DNA of 64,000 nucleotides, taken from Trichuris trichiura. Taxonomy: Eukaryota > Nematoda > Enoplea > Trichinellida > Trichuridae. Positions 1 to 12,300 of the stretch are shown one piece after another. The DNA lies in contig JBAJFE010000038.1 of the NCBI GenBank assembly GCA_037903355.1, forward strand, positions 496,001 to 560,000. Reading direction: 5' to 3'. The translations under genes and the position numbers were made by a program. The first letter of the stretch is position 1. Each line of letters begins with the position of its first letter. The notes under the pieces are model-generated. The model made no database searches. It had not been told where the DNA came from and was given only the letters and a program-made list of their open reading frames with translations.

Positions 1-1
1 A

Positions 2-2378
2 CCAGATGTTGATAAAGCAGTTAACGCGGCGCGATCTGCGTTTACTCGTGGCAGTCCTTGGAGGAAAATGGCAGCATCTCAGCGAGGCGCAATCTTGAAC
101 AAACTGGCAGAACTGCTGGAAAGAGATGTTGCAACGTTAGCTGTTAGTAAAAAAATTCTTGCTCGGTTGAAGGGACCCATGTGCTCTGTTTCAAGACATT
201 GGAATGTAAGGATGTTGGAAAGCCATTTAAAGACTCAGTGCAAGACATCTTTTTTGCTGCTCGAATACTTCGATACTTTGGCGGCTTGGCCGATAAGCTA
301 AGCGGTCGAACAATTCCAACTGACGGCCCATTTTTTGCGTATACTCTATTGGAACCTGTTGGAGTTTGCGCCGCCATTCTGCCTGTAAGTTTCCTTACGC
401 TCATCTTTCGACAACTAGTTATACATTGTAGTGGAACTTTCCGCTGGTATTACTCTGCGCTAAAGTGGGCCCTGCTTTGTGTGCCGGATGCACAATGGTG
501 ATTAAGCCTGCAGAACAGACGCCTCTGACAGCTCTCTACTTTGGCTCTCTTGTGGTTGAAGTACAAGAATTACCGGCATTACATTGATTACTAAAGTACT
601 TATCATTTCATGCTGGCCTACCCCCGGGAGTGATTAACATTATTCCTGGATTTGGACCTACTGCTGGTGCTGCGCTTGCTAATCATCCAGACGTGGATAA
701 AATTACATTCACGGGCAGTACTGAAGTGGGAAAACTAATAACGGAAGCAGCTGGTAAAACCAATTTGAAAAAAGTGACCTTGGAACTTGGTGGGAAAAGC
801 CCAAACATCATTTGCGCTGACTGTGATCGTAAGAAATTCCGTACAGAGAAAGAACACTTCTGTTTCAACCAAAACGGTTTATTTTCAGTCGATCATGCTG
901 TCAAAACTGCGCATTTTGGCGTTTTTGCCAATATGGGTCAGTGTTGCACAGCCGGCTCAAGATGCTTTGTACAGGAAGAAATTTACGATGAGTTCGTTGC
1001 CAGGGCCGTAGATATGGCTAAAAAGAAAGTTGTTGGTGATCCGTTTGATCCTAAAGTTGAAAATGGTCCCCAGGCACGCTGTCAGTTAGATTTCTACCGT
1101 GTAGCTACAAATACTTTGTACGACAGATTGACAAAGAGCAATTCACAAAAATTAAAGAGCTCATTGAAAGCGGGAAAGCAGAAGGTGCCCAACTGATGTG
1201 TGGAGGAGGGCGAAAGTTCTCCGAGGGATACTTCTTTGAACCGACTGTCTTTGCCGGTGTTCAGGATCATATGCGCATATCGAGGGAAGAAATCTTCGGG
1301 CCTGTTCAGCAGATATACAAATTCAAAACCTTAGAAGAAGTATAAGTTTTATAGGAATCGTCGGCAACTGCCATTATTTTACAATTGTACCATTTTAGGC
1401 TATAGAAAGAGCGAATCGAACTCATTATGGTCTTGCTGCAGCCATCTTCACGAAAGACGTGAACAAGGCTATCTGTGTGGCCAGTGCCCTTGAAGCCGGA
1501 ACCGTTTGGTATTACTATTCGTTTTCGTAGTGCTAAAAACGTAACTGGGAACCAAGAGGCGATTCGTTCTTAGAGCTTTTGCGGTTTCGCGTAGCTTTAA
1601 ACTTCACTTCTTTCGCACTTTTGATTGCTAAATACCGGATAACAATGTGAACATTTGCTTATAAACACCAATATGACTTTTATGTCTAATGCCCTCTGTT
1701 ATCAGAATCATATCTATCCGCATGAGTTAATTAGTTCAGCTTGACTTGAACGTTTTACCAAATTCAGTTCTTATTCGTTCATTGCGCGACAGAATTGGGC
1801 AATCAAATCCTAGTCGTGCACCAAACCTTGTAGAAGATCGAGATATGTAGTAAGCAATTCGTATTGTTTTGTTTTTTGGAAAAGGCTGAATAGCAGATTT
1901 TCGGAGCGGATGTGTTCTGCAGCTCAGTGGTGGTTTTTTGTACAGAACTCTCAGTGTTTTTAAACCGAATCGACGTATTCATTTAGTTTTCATGCCTAAT
2001 CAGGTACCTCTGGCGGACGGCATCCTTACAGGTCATTTTTTAACTATAGAATAGTGGCAATGGAGTTATGGGATGGTTATGTCTGCAACTGTTGGCTGAT
2101 TATTTATTGAGCAATCAAACTTAGAAATATTGCAGGGTCAATTGCTATCATGTGGTGAATCCGCAGGCTCCCTTTGGTGGGTACAAGCAGTCTGGCATCG
2201 GGCGAGAACAGTAAGTCTATCCTGTGACGAATGCCATTTTCGCTAAAAAAATTTCTTAAGCTCCCTGGAAGGTGTCAAGGAATATTGCGAAGTCAAAACG
2301 GTGAGTTATTTTACGAAAACTGCTAAGCAAACATTAGAATTGCAGGTTTATGTAAAAATCGACCAAGAGCATCTATGA
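2..2378 (+). CDS. Aldehyde dehydrogenase (ALDH1/ALDH2 class), 5' end outside window
   Basis: NAD(P)-dependent oxidation of aldehydes to carboxylic acids, probably retinal- or acetaldehyde-type, cytosolic or mitochondrial. Exons deduced: 2-142, 196-384, 432-560, 612-828, 889-1073, 1127-1339, 1399-1508, 2136-2210, 2261-2300, 2346-2378. They sum to 444 codons including the stop in one frame, against about 500 in the family, so roughly 55 N-terminal residues lie left of the window. Visible family motifs are PWNF-like (P|WNFPL across intron 2), [20 protein letters not shown], the general-base motif ELGGKSPN, the nucleophile motif [16 protein letters not shown] and [13 protein letters not shown] near the C-terminus. 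Introns are 45-63 nt except one of 627 nt. Oddities: the intron after 560 ends in TTTCAT where the frame demands TTTCAG, and the intron after 1073 starts with GC. Product certain; activity of this copy less so. Confidence 0.93.
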
Positions 2379-3358
2379 CATCACGATGGCTTATTTAGCT
2401 GATTAACGCTTTGTTTCTGGAAAAATCAAGACAGATATGGTCGTTATCTTTCTGAAGTATGCTTTTTAGGTTTAGGTCTTTTAGGTAGAATTAATCTTTG
2501 CTGAACGTTATGAGAGGGCTTGATTAGCGAACCTGTAACAGTGTGCGACATATCATCAATAAATGATGGATCTTCACTGGCGTTCTCACGCAAGCCAAAT
2601 AATAGTTCATAATCGCAACAGTGATCATCCCTGACCGATCACTTTTATCGTTTCTTTGGCGTTTCCCTGTCAGTAGTATCAATCCCCCTTACGGTGGAAC
2701 ATAAAGACAGTGTGTCGAAGTTGTTTCTTTAGTTTAACATGGTGGTGCGATATGTTGCAAGTGTTAGTTTGACCAACCCATAGACTAGAAATTTTTTCAC
2801 CGCATGAGCTACAAGTTCATTAAACTTCAGTAAATAAGCAATTTGACTGAGAAATTAAAGCATCCAAAAGTAGAAATGAGTGAATTTGCTACATTTAAAA
2901 CAGTTGGGTTGGTTAATGTTGGTGTCTACATTGCACACATCTGAAAAAAGAAGTGGTTCATTCTTGACTAAAGAGGGAACAAGAGACGTTTAGAAAACTT
3001 CGATCCTTATTTAAACATGCATCAGAAAAACAGAAAAGTATTTATACTATGCCCGAATGGACAGTGACTGAAAGTAACTACTAATAAAGGAAATCTCACT
3101 CAAATTTGAGTCCAGCAATGGGGACATTAAGCAAACTCAGATCCCTTTTATTCAGACCATCTAGGCCAGGCATGTCAAACTGATAGTTCCATATTTATGT
3201 GGTGATGAGGGCCGCGCAGATGACTAACTGACGTAATTTAATATAAATTATTGCAGAATATTTTTATTCTTTAAACTTAGAAACACAATGTGCACACACA
3301 TGGGTTAGCTATGTTCATGAATGAAGTGATGAAGCAGTTTAACAAAAAAACGGAATTA
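2379..3358. other. Intergenic, no gene seen
   Basis: AT-rich sequence between the aldehyde dehydrogenase stop and a transposon. No exon with paired splice sites or recognisable peptide was found on either strand. A few TTTAGGT-like hexamers near 2467-2490 only vaguely resemble telomeric sequence. Confidence 0.5.
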
Positions 3359-4864
3359 CAGTAGGCCCTCGTTATTCGCGGTTTTTGGTTCCAGGACTTT
3401 CCGCGTATAACAAATTCCGCGTAAAGTCAAGTCCCCTGCGCAAAATATAGAATCCTTTGTAAATAACATGCGCGCTTTCTCGTGTACACTACAAATAGAC
3501 ACGAAATTGCTCGTAGTTACTAATATCAATTAGTGTTAAATAAATAGTTTAGTGAAGAACATATTAAAGAAAATAATGACATTCAACTATCCAAAAATAT
3601 ATTGGAATGCGAATTACTTTCAGAATACACTGTTTCAGCTGTACGCGAAATATACAGGCTTTTATTGTTACGGTATTGCCCCGTTATTTCAGTATAAACA
3701 AAGTTAGTACGAAGCTACGGACAACATCGTAACAATAAAGACTGCGTACTCCGCATGAACTACTACAGTTCCGCGCAAAGAAACTGTTTCAATGATGTAA
3801 GCGAAAAGTAAAATCGCTGAACCTCAGCTGGCACCATTGATTCCAGTACGTCTTTACCAACAATCGTTGCTTGCACCTTCACATCAGCTTTATCTTTTAC
3901 TTGAATGTTAGCTAGGTAGAAGATTTTTCAGGCGGTATGACCTTTTCCGCTGAGTGGCACAGTTCATGCTCATGATAAGTCACTGGTGATCCGAAAGGCC
4001 TATGTTGAAAGTTAATTAACTTCTGCTGGCTGCAGAAGCAAAAGCGTTCCGGAAGCTTTGAGGCAACCATCTTCTATTGTCACCTAAGCATAAAATTCTT
4101 CTCTCAGCCTTCTCAATCTTCAACAATTAAAACCCAGGTCGTATAGCAGCTGTCAGTATTGAGCAACGACTATCTTGGATGAACTTAATGGGGTGACGAT
4201 TCTGACATCCATTTGCACTTTTCACTAATAGAAGTGGTTAAACTATGCTGCAAATTTCATTTTTTTTACTTAAAATTGTTGCACACAAACGACATTTCAA
4301 GTTCAGTAGACTAAGCTGTGCTGTTAGCATTTTCAATCTTTGCTGTTGTTAACAGACTTCTTAATCCATCAAGCAGGCAATTAGCTTAAGCAAATTTAAA
4401 ACTTTGCTGCATTAAGCGATCTTACAATGTTTCTTCAGAAAACGCATGCAGCCTTTCTGAGACAGTCAATATTGAAAACTTAACTGCTTCTATGGGTAAG
4501 GAAGTTCATTACTATTCATAAGCCATTATGATTTAAGAAATTGACGTACAATAGCATGAGGCACCTAAGCTTAATTTGGGGCAATGAGAAACTAAAAGCA
4601 ACAAGTGAGTGATAGCTCATTGGAGTAACACGAGGTATTAGCATTACGCGCAGGGTTGAGAAGACATAAGAATAGAAAAAAACATTTTCTCAGGCTACGT
4701 CATGGAATCCTACCACTACATACACAAAAAAGGATACTGCGCTGCTATCATGTTCAGCAGCGGTTCGTCAATCTCTGCTAAAAATTAAGTCATTGCTTTC
4801 TAAAGACAAACCGCGTTGAGTCAAATCCGCGAATAAAAAGACCGCGTATAACGAGGGCCTACTG
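3359..4864. mobile_element. Non-autonomous pogo/Tigger-like DNA transposon, about 1.5 kb
   Basis: The two ends are inverted: CAGTAGGCCCTCGTTATTCG begins at 3359 and its near-perfect reverse complement ends at 4864. The inverted repeat carries on imperfectly for some 60 bp, with GCGTATAAC and CGCGTAAAG/CGCGTTGAG blocks. Both ends abut TA (3357-3358 and 4865-4866), the target-site duplication expected of Tc1/mariner/pogo elements. The CAGT start and GCGG-rich terminal repeat resemble Tigger/pogo termini. No transposase reading frame of useful length lies inside, so it would depend on a transposase made elsewhere or is a decayed copy. Confidence 0.8.
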
Positions 4865-4866
4865 TA

Positions 4867-5228
4867 TAGAAAGGCAACGTAGACTTGTATGAAACAACAA
4901 CGAATACATTGTACAAAATTCACAACCGTTTTAAACGAAAGTTATTTACGACTATTCAGTCATTTTGTATAGAATGTTTTTGTGTGGGTTGGCCGCAAAC
5001 GTGCTTCCAAAGGGCCACCAATTTGACATACCTGATACTGGCAGCAATGAAATGTTACGAGATGAGCTCCAAATGCGTTCTACAGATGTACAAAGCGAAG
5101 AGCGTTCTGTGCTTTGATTGCGCACTTTAACGAATTTATCCTTACTTGAATCTTTTTTTAAGTCTTACCAGTGTCCAAATTTTGCCGCAGTATGAGCTGC
5201 AGAGGCAGAGAAGGTTGTCGGTATAGCA
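4867..5228. other. 3' flank of cadherin gene
   Basis: Between the transposon end and the cadherin stop codon on the minus strand. It probably holds the cadherin 3' UTR. The open frame on the plus strand at 4885-5130 has no recognisable content. Confidence 0.4.
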
Positions 5229-6341
5229 TTATTTACTCATGAAACTATAGTAGCTGTCTGAAGACAATACCGAAGAACCTGGCGGTAGCATCACCGGGCT
5301 GCTGTTTGAAGTACTCATCAGGAGAGATGTTCTTTCTCGCTCGAGGCTAAAAAAAACTTTGTATATGTGCGAAAGTTACTTTGTATGCATTACCTAAAAG
5401 AACGAACGAGAAGAACGGCTACGACAACAGAAACGATGGCTACAACAGTTATCACGCATATAAGCGTAACATCAATGGTGGCTAGAGGTAAAAATGATGA
5501 CGAGCCGCTTTCCCAGGAAGGCGTCGGCAGTAAGTCCGTCTCTACGCTCAGCAGTCGCAAATGTTTCAGATCATCTTGAATCAACGGAAGTACGGCCTCT
5601 AGTCGTCTGAAGTAAATGAATTTCTCTTTTCTGAGGTCACTGTCTTGCCTCACAATAACGATTAGAAGTGCGAACCTACCTGTACAACGTAAAAGGCTTT
5701 ACCGGCTCAAGGGTTGCCTTATCTACAGCGTAGACGTCAATTTCAGATCTGAAGTGAAACTATCGCTACTGAAATAACTCTCAGCGAAAAAGGAAAACAC
5801 AAAAATACCCTTTCGCGATGACCGTTCTTAACGGTCTGACTTCATCTAAGTGAATGAAAAATCCTACGTGTTCTTCTATTCTCCTGAAAAAGAATCATAT
5901 CTCGAGTCAAAAGTTGTAAACCGATTAAATTTACGCGTATTGTAATTTTTAAAAAATTCAGGAGCGGACTAGAGCTAGAGTGCAAAGCAGTAAGACTTAT
6001 TCCCGCGGCGCACTGTAAAGGAAACTCCGATTGCAAAGAATGTTACCGCTAAACCTAGCGAATAAAGTGAAATGAAAAACTCTGGTGTGAGCAAAGGACT
6101 CATGTTTCTTCATTTCTATTAAAGGATATCTTTCGCCATGAAAGCAGCTAATAAAGTGTAGATACATGATACAGCCAACTTATGAAATGCAGATTTACAG
6201 AATGTACTGGCAATGAAATGTAAGTTTAGATCGATGCAAAAACAATTCTCACCTTTCCGCTGATCGTTTATAAGATGCAACATAGTCTGGACCTCTCAGC
6301 ACGCTCAATTTGACAGCATTTTCATGTGCAATTGGTATTAC
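5229..6341 (-). other. Cadherin membrane-adjacent domain, TM helix and tail
   Basis: Four exons at the C-terminal end of the cadherin. Exons 6253-6341 and 5680-5748 encode a segment (VKLSVLRGPDYVASYKR, then EIDVYAVD) without a calcium-linker motif. It sits where CDH23-like proteins carry their membrane-adjacent domain, with an LEAVLPLIQDDLKHL helix following. A hydrophobic run of about 25 residues starting near TIDVTLICVI (about 5395-5480) is the transmembrane helix. The cytoplasmic tail is about 45 residues, begins RSFSLERERTS and ends YYSFMSK. It has no beta-catenin-binding region, so this is not a classical cadherin. The intron between 5680 and 5648 would be only 31 nt. Confidence 0.75.
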
Positions 6342-9300
6342 CTAAAGAGTGCTCAATGAAAGAAGTAACAGCCAAAGCGAAGTTGAGTTAGTAATTATAA
6401 GAAGATAAGTTCCACAGAATGCTTGTTGTTTCTATCCTAACCTTCTGTACCAAGCAAGCACCGAAAACAGAAATGTAAACAATTGTCAACTTGAATTATC
6501 ATGCTGAAATCTTTCCCCTTCGCACTTTTTGTGTGACTGCGTAAGACGGAATTGAAACGCAAAAAACACTGTACAGAAACAATGCACAAAGTTGCTTTCG
6601 CAATCCAGTGAAGTTGAATAACGAAGGCTACTTAGTAACAACATAAAAATCTTTTGCAAATCAGGTTCAGTAACGTTAACTTATTAGGCGCTCCAAAACA
6701 CAAAATGTCATATCAGCTATCCGGTTATCTCTTTCTAAGCAGCTGTGAGACTGAACTGTCTTTCTTAGAGTACAAATTAATTTTTTTACGGTCATCAGTA
6801 ACCGCGTCATTAAATGGACAAAGGTTCGTTTGCCCCCGTTCGCAAAGCAGCGTGCAAAAGGCAGTAATACATCGCCGCCTACCGCAACTTCTTTCCTCGT
6901 ACTGTGAACAGAATCAGTTGCCGTAACGGTGAAACTAAAATGGTGGTTATCCGTTCCATCCGAAATTTCCGTCCAGTTTGCACAGCTGAGGAGTCCAGTT
7001 TCGCGGTTAATCAAAAATTTGCTAGAATCGTCCGTAGCACTGTTTTCAATGAAATACGAAACGACTGAAGTTGTGTCTGGGTCGACGGCAGTAATGAAAC
7101 CAATTTCGCAAGTTTCGCCAGTCTCTGGCCTCTTTAGGTAAAACAAAGCCGGCGAACCCTCTTCTTCAAAGTGAGGCGAGTTGTCATTTTCGTCCAACAC
7201 GCTGACAATTACCAAAGTTGAGTCCGAACCGACCTCAAGCAGATCTGCAAAAAAAAACAGGCACAAGTAATTGCATCGCTGCCTGGTACAGGCAGCGTCC
7301 TGCGTGTTACCGCTAAAATTGAATTTCGCTGGCACTTCTCTGGCCATCCTAGTCGGGAACAAGGAACATTGAACAACTATAACGTAAAGGCTCTGGTTTT
7401 CACGGTCAAGCGGTACTGTCGTGTAAAGCTGTCCAGTAATTTCATGTATTGCAAATCGGCCTGGAGAGAAATATGCGAACTTCATCAAAACAAACTAGAA
7501 CGCACGCCAGCCAAACAAAAAAGTTATTAGTAGGAAGATTGGTGATGAAAGCAGGTGTTATTCAGAGTAACAATATACCTTTATCACCGCTCCTCAGCTT
7601 GTAGAACGTAGGAAGATCACTCCTGTTGAGTGAACAGTTCAAGTTCAGTAGGAATTGCGGGGGAGGAAGATTTTCATAAACACTCGTCCAGTATTCCTTT
7701 TCCACGAACGCCGACTCATTTGATCGTGAGGCATAGAACAACTCAATTCCGTATGACAGCCCCATTTCAGTAAACCTGTTTACAACAAGTGTGGCAGCGG
7801 TCACTAAGGACAGCTGGTTTGTCGGCATTTTTGCCAGAGTGGAAGGCAAAGTACCTATAAAAAATGCTCATCCAGAGGAAGCTTTGTGTCTTCATTTATT
7901 TATTCTACCTCTTTACCGTTGACTCTGTGTGGTGCTCAGCTTTAATGACCTCTTGGCCCTACTCAACGCGCCCCTCGGAGCCAAAAACTAAGCCAGCCAT
8001 CACATACTGCTTTTACTTATGCCTAAGCCTATACATAAGGCTTCTGCTTATGTAAGGGAAGAACCAGAGGGCTGAAAATAAGATGCCCGCTACGATGGGA
8101 GCTTTGTTTAGGCTCCGTAATAGCGGGCTAATAATTGGTGGAGGTATGCGCATTGAGGGGCCATCGAATATGAGCACCACGTTGACTGAAGACCCAAAAG
8201 TTTACTTTTCAAAGATATTGTTTCAGAGACTATAACCAATTCACAAAAAAAAATTTTGTGCATGAATTCCTTTCAAACTGTATGGTACTCGTCAGTCATA
8301 GCCGAAACTCAAAACAGCATTTCAATTGCCGCAAATTATTGAGGCTCCAAGTAGCATAGAACCTGTTCTTGCAAAGAGATGCGTTACCAACTTACCTTAC
8401 AAATTAAACTCTGTAAGGCTTGCTTAAGCCTCACTTGGCGTTGCTCAAAACACAGAGAATCATATTGAGACGGGAATTCCATTAACTATTAACAGAATAG
8501 CTCGAATTGGAAGTACACTCGTTTATAACGGGCGCGCATGTTTCTACTGTAGGTAATGAGATGAGATGACCCGTTAGAATAGTTACTTTCAAGGTAAACA
8601 TAAAAGGTAAATGAACAAAATTTAGCTCGATTGAGGTAAAAGAAAAAATACGTTCCACTGGCAGGTTGAAATCTGTACAAACCTGGTCTGGAAGTTAATA
8701 AAAGCTTTGGACTGTGCTCACTGAGAAATGATACGTTACTACTGGAAATCTGGGATTCACAGTTATCCTCGAGCAGAATGGATATCTACAAAAGTAAAAC
8801 TAGGAATGAAGAAAGTAAGGTACACGCTAACATTTGCTTCTGCTGAGAGAGAAGGTCGGCCAAGGTCAGATGCCCTCACGGTAATGTGACTTTCTGAGCT
8901 TGCTATATTAGCCAGGGGATATTTATTTTTAATCATGCCTACAGTGAGAAACAATAAGGAAGAATAGCGAAACAGTCGAATTTTACTATACCATTTTGAT
9001 CAATGGAAAATAAATCTTGGCCAACAATTAAGTCGTAGGTTACGACACCATTGAGACCGCTATCCAGGTCAAAGGCATGAACACGCCCAATCTGAACATA
9101 TAGGAAGTTTCATGCACATATTTCTTGCTCATGCCTAATTCAACTCACCGTTATATTGACATCTTTTCCATTGGTGACGTTTAGCTGAGCTGGAAGCTGA
9201 TCAAAAATGGGAGCGTTGTCATTAACATCCACAACTGACACTAATACAGATGCTGAGCTGCTGAGAGTAGGAAGTCCATGGTCGAATGCCTACAAAAAGA

Positions 9301-12300
9301 CGAAATCTGCTTAAAGTCACTAAAGCCACTGCTGAAATTTGTAGAAAACTCCTTGTCTTTTATGCAGCTAGGGAAGCTACTATTATTGCTCGGTAACTCT
9401 GGAGTTGGAGGCATTAGCTGCATCGCTAACCTACTACATAAAACTTCAATGAAAAACGGTCCTTCAGTATGTGAATAAAATAAGTGGCTTCGTAATCAAA
9501 CATTCCATCATAAATTAAAGCAGACGACCACGCTCATTCTTTCAGTCGACATCCGGTAGTTTAAAAACTGATCAAATAACATTCTGGATAATTTTGAAAA
9601 TCTGGTGCCTTTTAATGAGTCCAAAAGTTATCATGCTGAACCTCACCTAGGCTTCACTATCGCCAGTTTTCTCTGAAATTAAGCTGGTGACAGCCCTATC
9701 GCTTAAAAAAGAACAAGGTGGCATCGAAGGCTCTGAGGGTACTTCTTGTTCTGCATGTTTACCTAAGAACCGCTCGTCCATCCCTTGTTATTAGGGCCTG
9801 TTTTTGAAAATCTCAGAAACTAAAAGTGGGCAACTGAGAGACTGTGCTGAAAATCAACGTGAAAACATTCTTTAAATTAAAGGCAATAAGCGTGGCTATA
9901 CCAGAGAAGCAAATGCACCATGCTAAAGCGTTCATTATGATTGACTTTCCTTTGTTTATCAGCGTATTAATGTAACGCGCAGTCTCGCGCGCCCATGACT
10001 GTTACGTTAACATTTACGAAGTTGTTGAACAGCCGATTCCCAGTGCTCAAAACTGTTAATAAAAATGTTAAGCAAAAGATAAACTTTAGGAATTGGAAAG
10101 TTGATATAGCGTTGAAGACTGAAAAGCTTTTAAAAAAGACTACTTTGCTTGGCTAAATCCTTTGGCTGTAAACGTTAAAAATTACGTTACAGAGGAAATC
10201 TCATGGCAGAAAGTTCTATAATGACAAACGAATCCCGTTTACCAAAATCTGATATTCAAGCCAAGGGAAGCGGATACACAGAACTTGCAAGCAGAAGTTA
10301 ATTACCAGCACTGTGAAGTTAAATGTATCGTTCATTTCTCGATCAATTCGGCTGGAAACGTAAATGCCACCTCCGTTACGAACAATGAATGGCAGACCTG
10401 AAATTAAGAAAACGTGTCAATTAATACGTGTTCTACAAAAATCATGGCATCATAGCCAATCAGAACACAAATCACAGAAAGATCATGGCAACATACACAC
10501 AAAAGTTGCGGTAAGCATGAAAGCAGAGGTGAACTTGCCTTCCTCTAGTATTGCATATTGAATTTCGCCCTTGCCACCACGGTCTACATCGTACGCTGAC
10601 ACGTAGCCAATTAAAACAGGATTATTATAAGGCCCTTCAGGAATGGAGAAAGTATACAATGATTTCCTGAACTTTGGGGCATTATCATTGACGTCGTTGA
10701 CCACGATTTTGACCTGAAAATCTCTTTCCCTATTAAAACTAGAACACAGTAGCGAAAGCTAATGCATACCGCTGCAAAATCTATTTCTTCGCCGCAAGAT
10801 CCCTCAACAAGAATCAGCGTTTCCATATCTGTTTGCTCCCTGTCGAATGCTCGCGTTGAGAGAAGGCTAGCCTTAGAAACATGAAAATATTGTACACCGT
10901 AATATTAAGGCAATACTTACATTGCCAGTTAGCATTAGACCCAATTTGGATTCGTGTCCGAAAGACACTATCTTACAAGACATCTTATGCAGATCAGGGC
11001 ATGAATGGTTCAAATGGCCAATAAGACTTCCTGCAACGAACAGTTAAACGCTATCTCACTCACTAAGCTATTACAAAATGAGAAAACGTAATGGAAACTT
11101 ACCTGCAGGCATGTTTTCATCAATGGAAAAACTGAAAAGACGGTTGGTAAACTTGAAATATACATGGTTGTCGTATGTACCAATGGCACGAATAGTCACT
11201 TCTATAGGACAAAACAGCCGAAGGGAGATTTGACTGGCCACAATGGGTACAACGTAGTCATTGCCGTCGTGCAATACTTTTGCAAGTGGTTTAGACACGA
11301 TTAAAAGATCATGTTGTTCATCGAGAGCAACAGGCATCTCCTTCGCCTTCATTTTGCTTGCAAATCGAAAAAAGAAACGCCGACCTTGTTCGGTAATAAG
11401 TGATGATAAGATGAAAATCGCAGTTCCAAGCGCAGCATTTCTAGGAACATTGACAGTCACGTGGTCTGCAACAAGCATTGTTCTACAACTTCTCGGCGCC
11501 TCGAGCATAGTCAGTGGAAAGGTAAGAACTCGATTCGCAGATGCCTTCCACTGCTGTAGGTAAACTTCGACGGGCACCAGACTTATACTGACATTTGCTG
11601 TAGAAGATAAACCTGAGCCTTCTTGGTCAGTAGCTAACACGAAGAATTCGTATCGTCGCTTTGCTGACGATACAAAATCGCATACAGTTGTAACTCTGCC
11701 AAAGTCAGGATCTATGTGGAAACAGGATGCGTCCTTGCCTTTCAATTCATACAAAAGTTTTGCGTTAACTCCTTCATCGAAGCTATCAACTGCCGTTAGT
11801 TCCTATAAGCGTGGATTCAATGTTACACACTCTCATTTGCTATAATCTCTAACCGCACTCAGCGGGTGGCCAGGGCGAACGGAGAGCGGTAAAATTTCGA
11901 AAAAGCTGCCACGCTGAAACACTGGTGGATGGTCGTTAATATCCATGATTTGAACAGCTACTGATGTGAAACCCTGAAAACGACGCCCAGATGAAATGTG
12001 AAAATCAGATGAATTGATAACAATCATCGGAAGATGGAAGTTTAGAAAAGTAGACAGAACCTCTAGTTCAGCGCTGGAAGGGACTCCTAAACTGACAGCA
12101 AAGACGACAGTATCATTGTCTTTTCGATAGGTAAGATTAGTGTTAGTGTATACTTCACCAGCCTAAAAATCAAGAGCGGAAAAGAATACTGGCAAAGTTC
12201 AGACCAAGACCACCTGACTAATTTGAAAAAAGCCTGCTTGATGGAATGGAATGACAGTAAAGTCAACGTTATTGGAACCATTGACTTGCAGCTTTCCCAC

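Noticed and set aside
6676..6882. Continuation of the cadherin exon into KRTFVHLMTRLLMTV
   Set aside because: A GTAGGC donor at 6882 joins in phase to the exon at 6253-6341, and the total frame closes; the continuation is intron.
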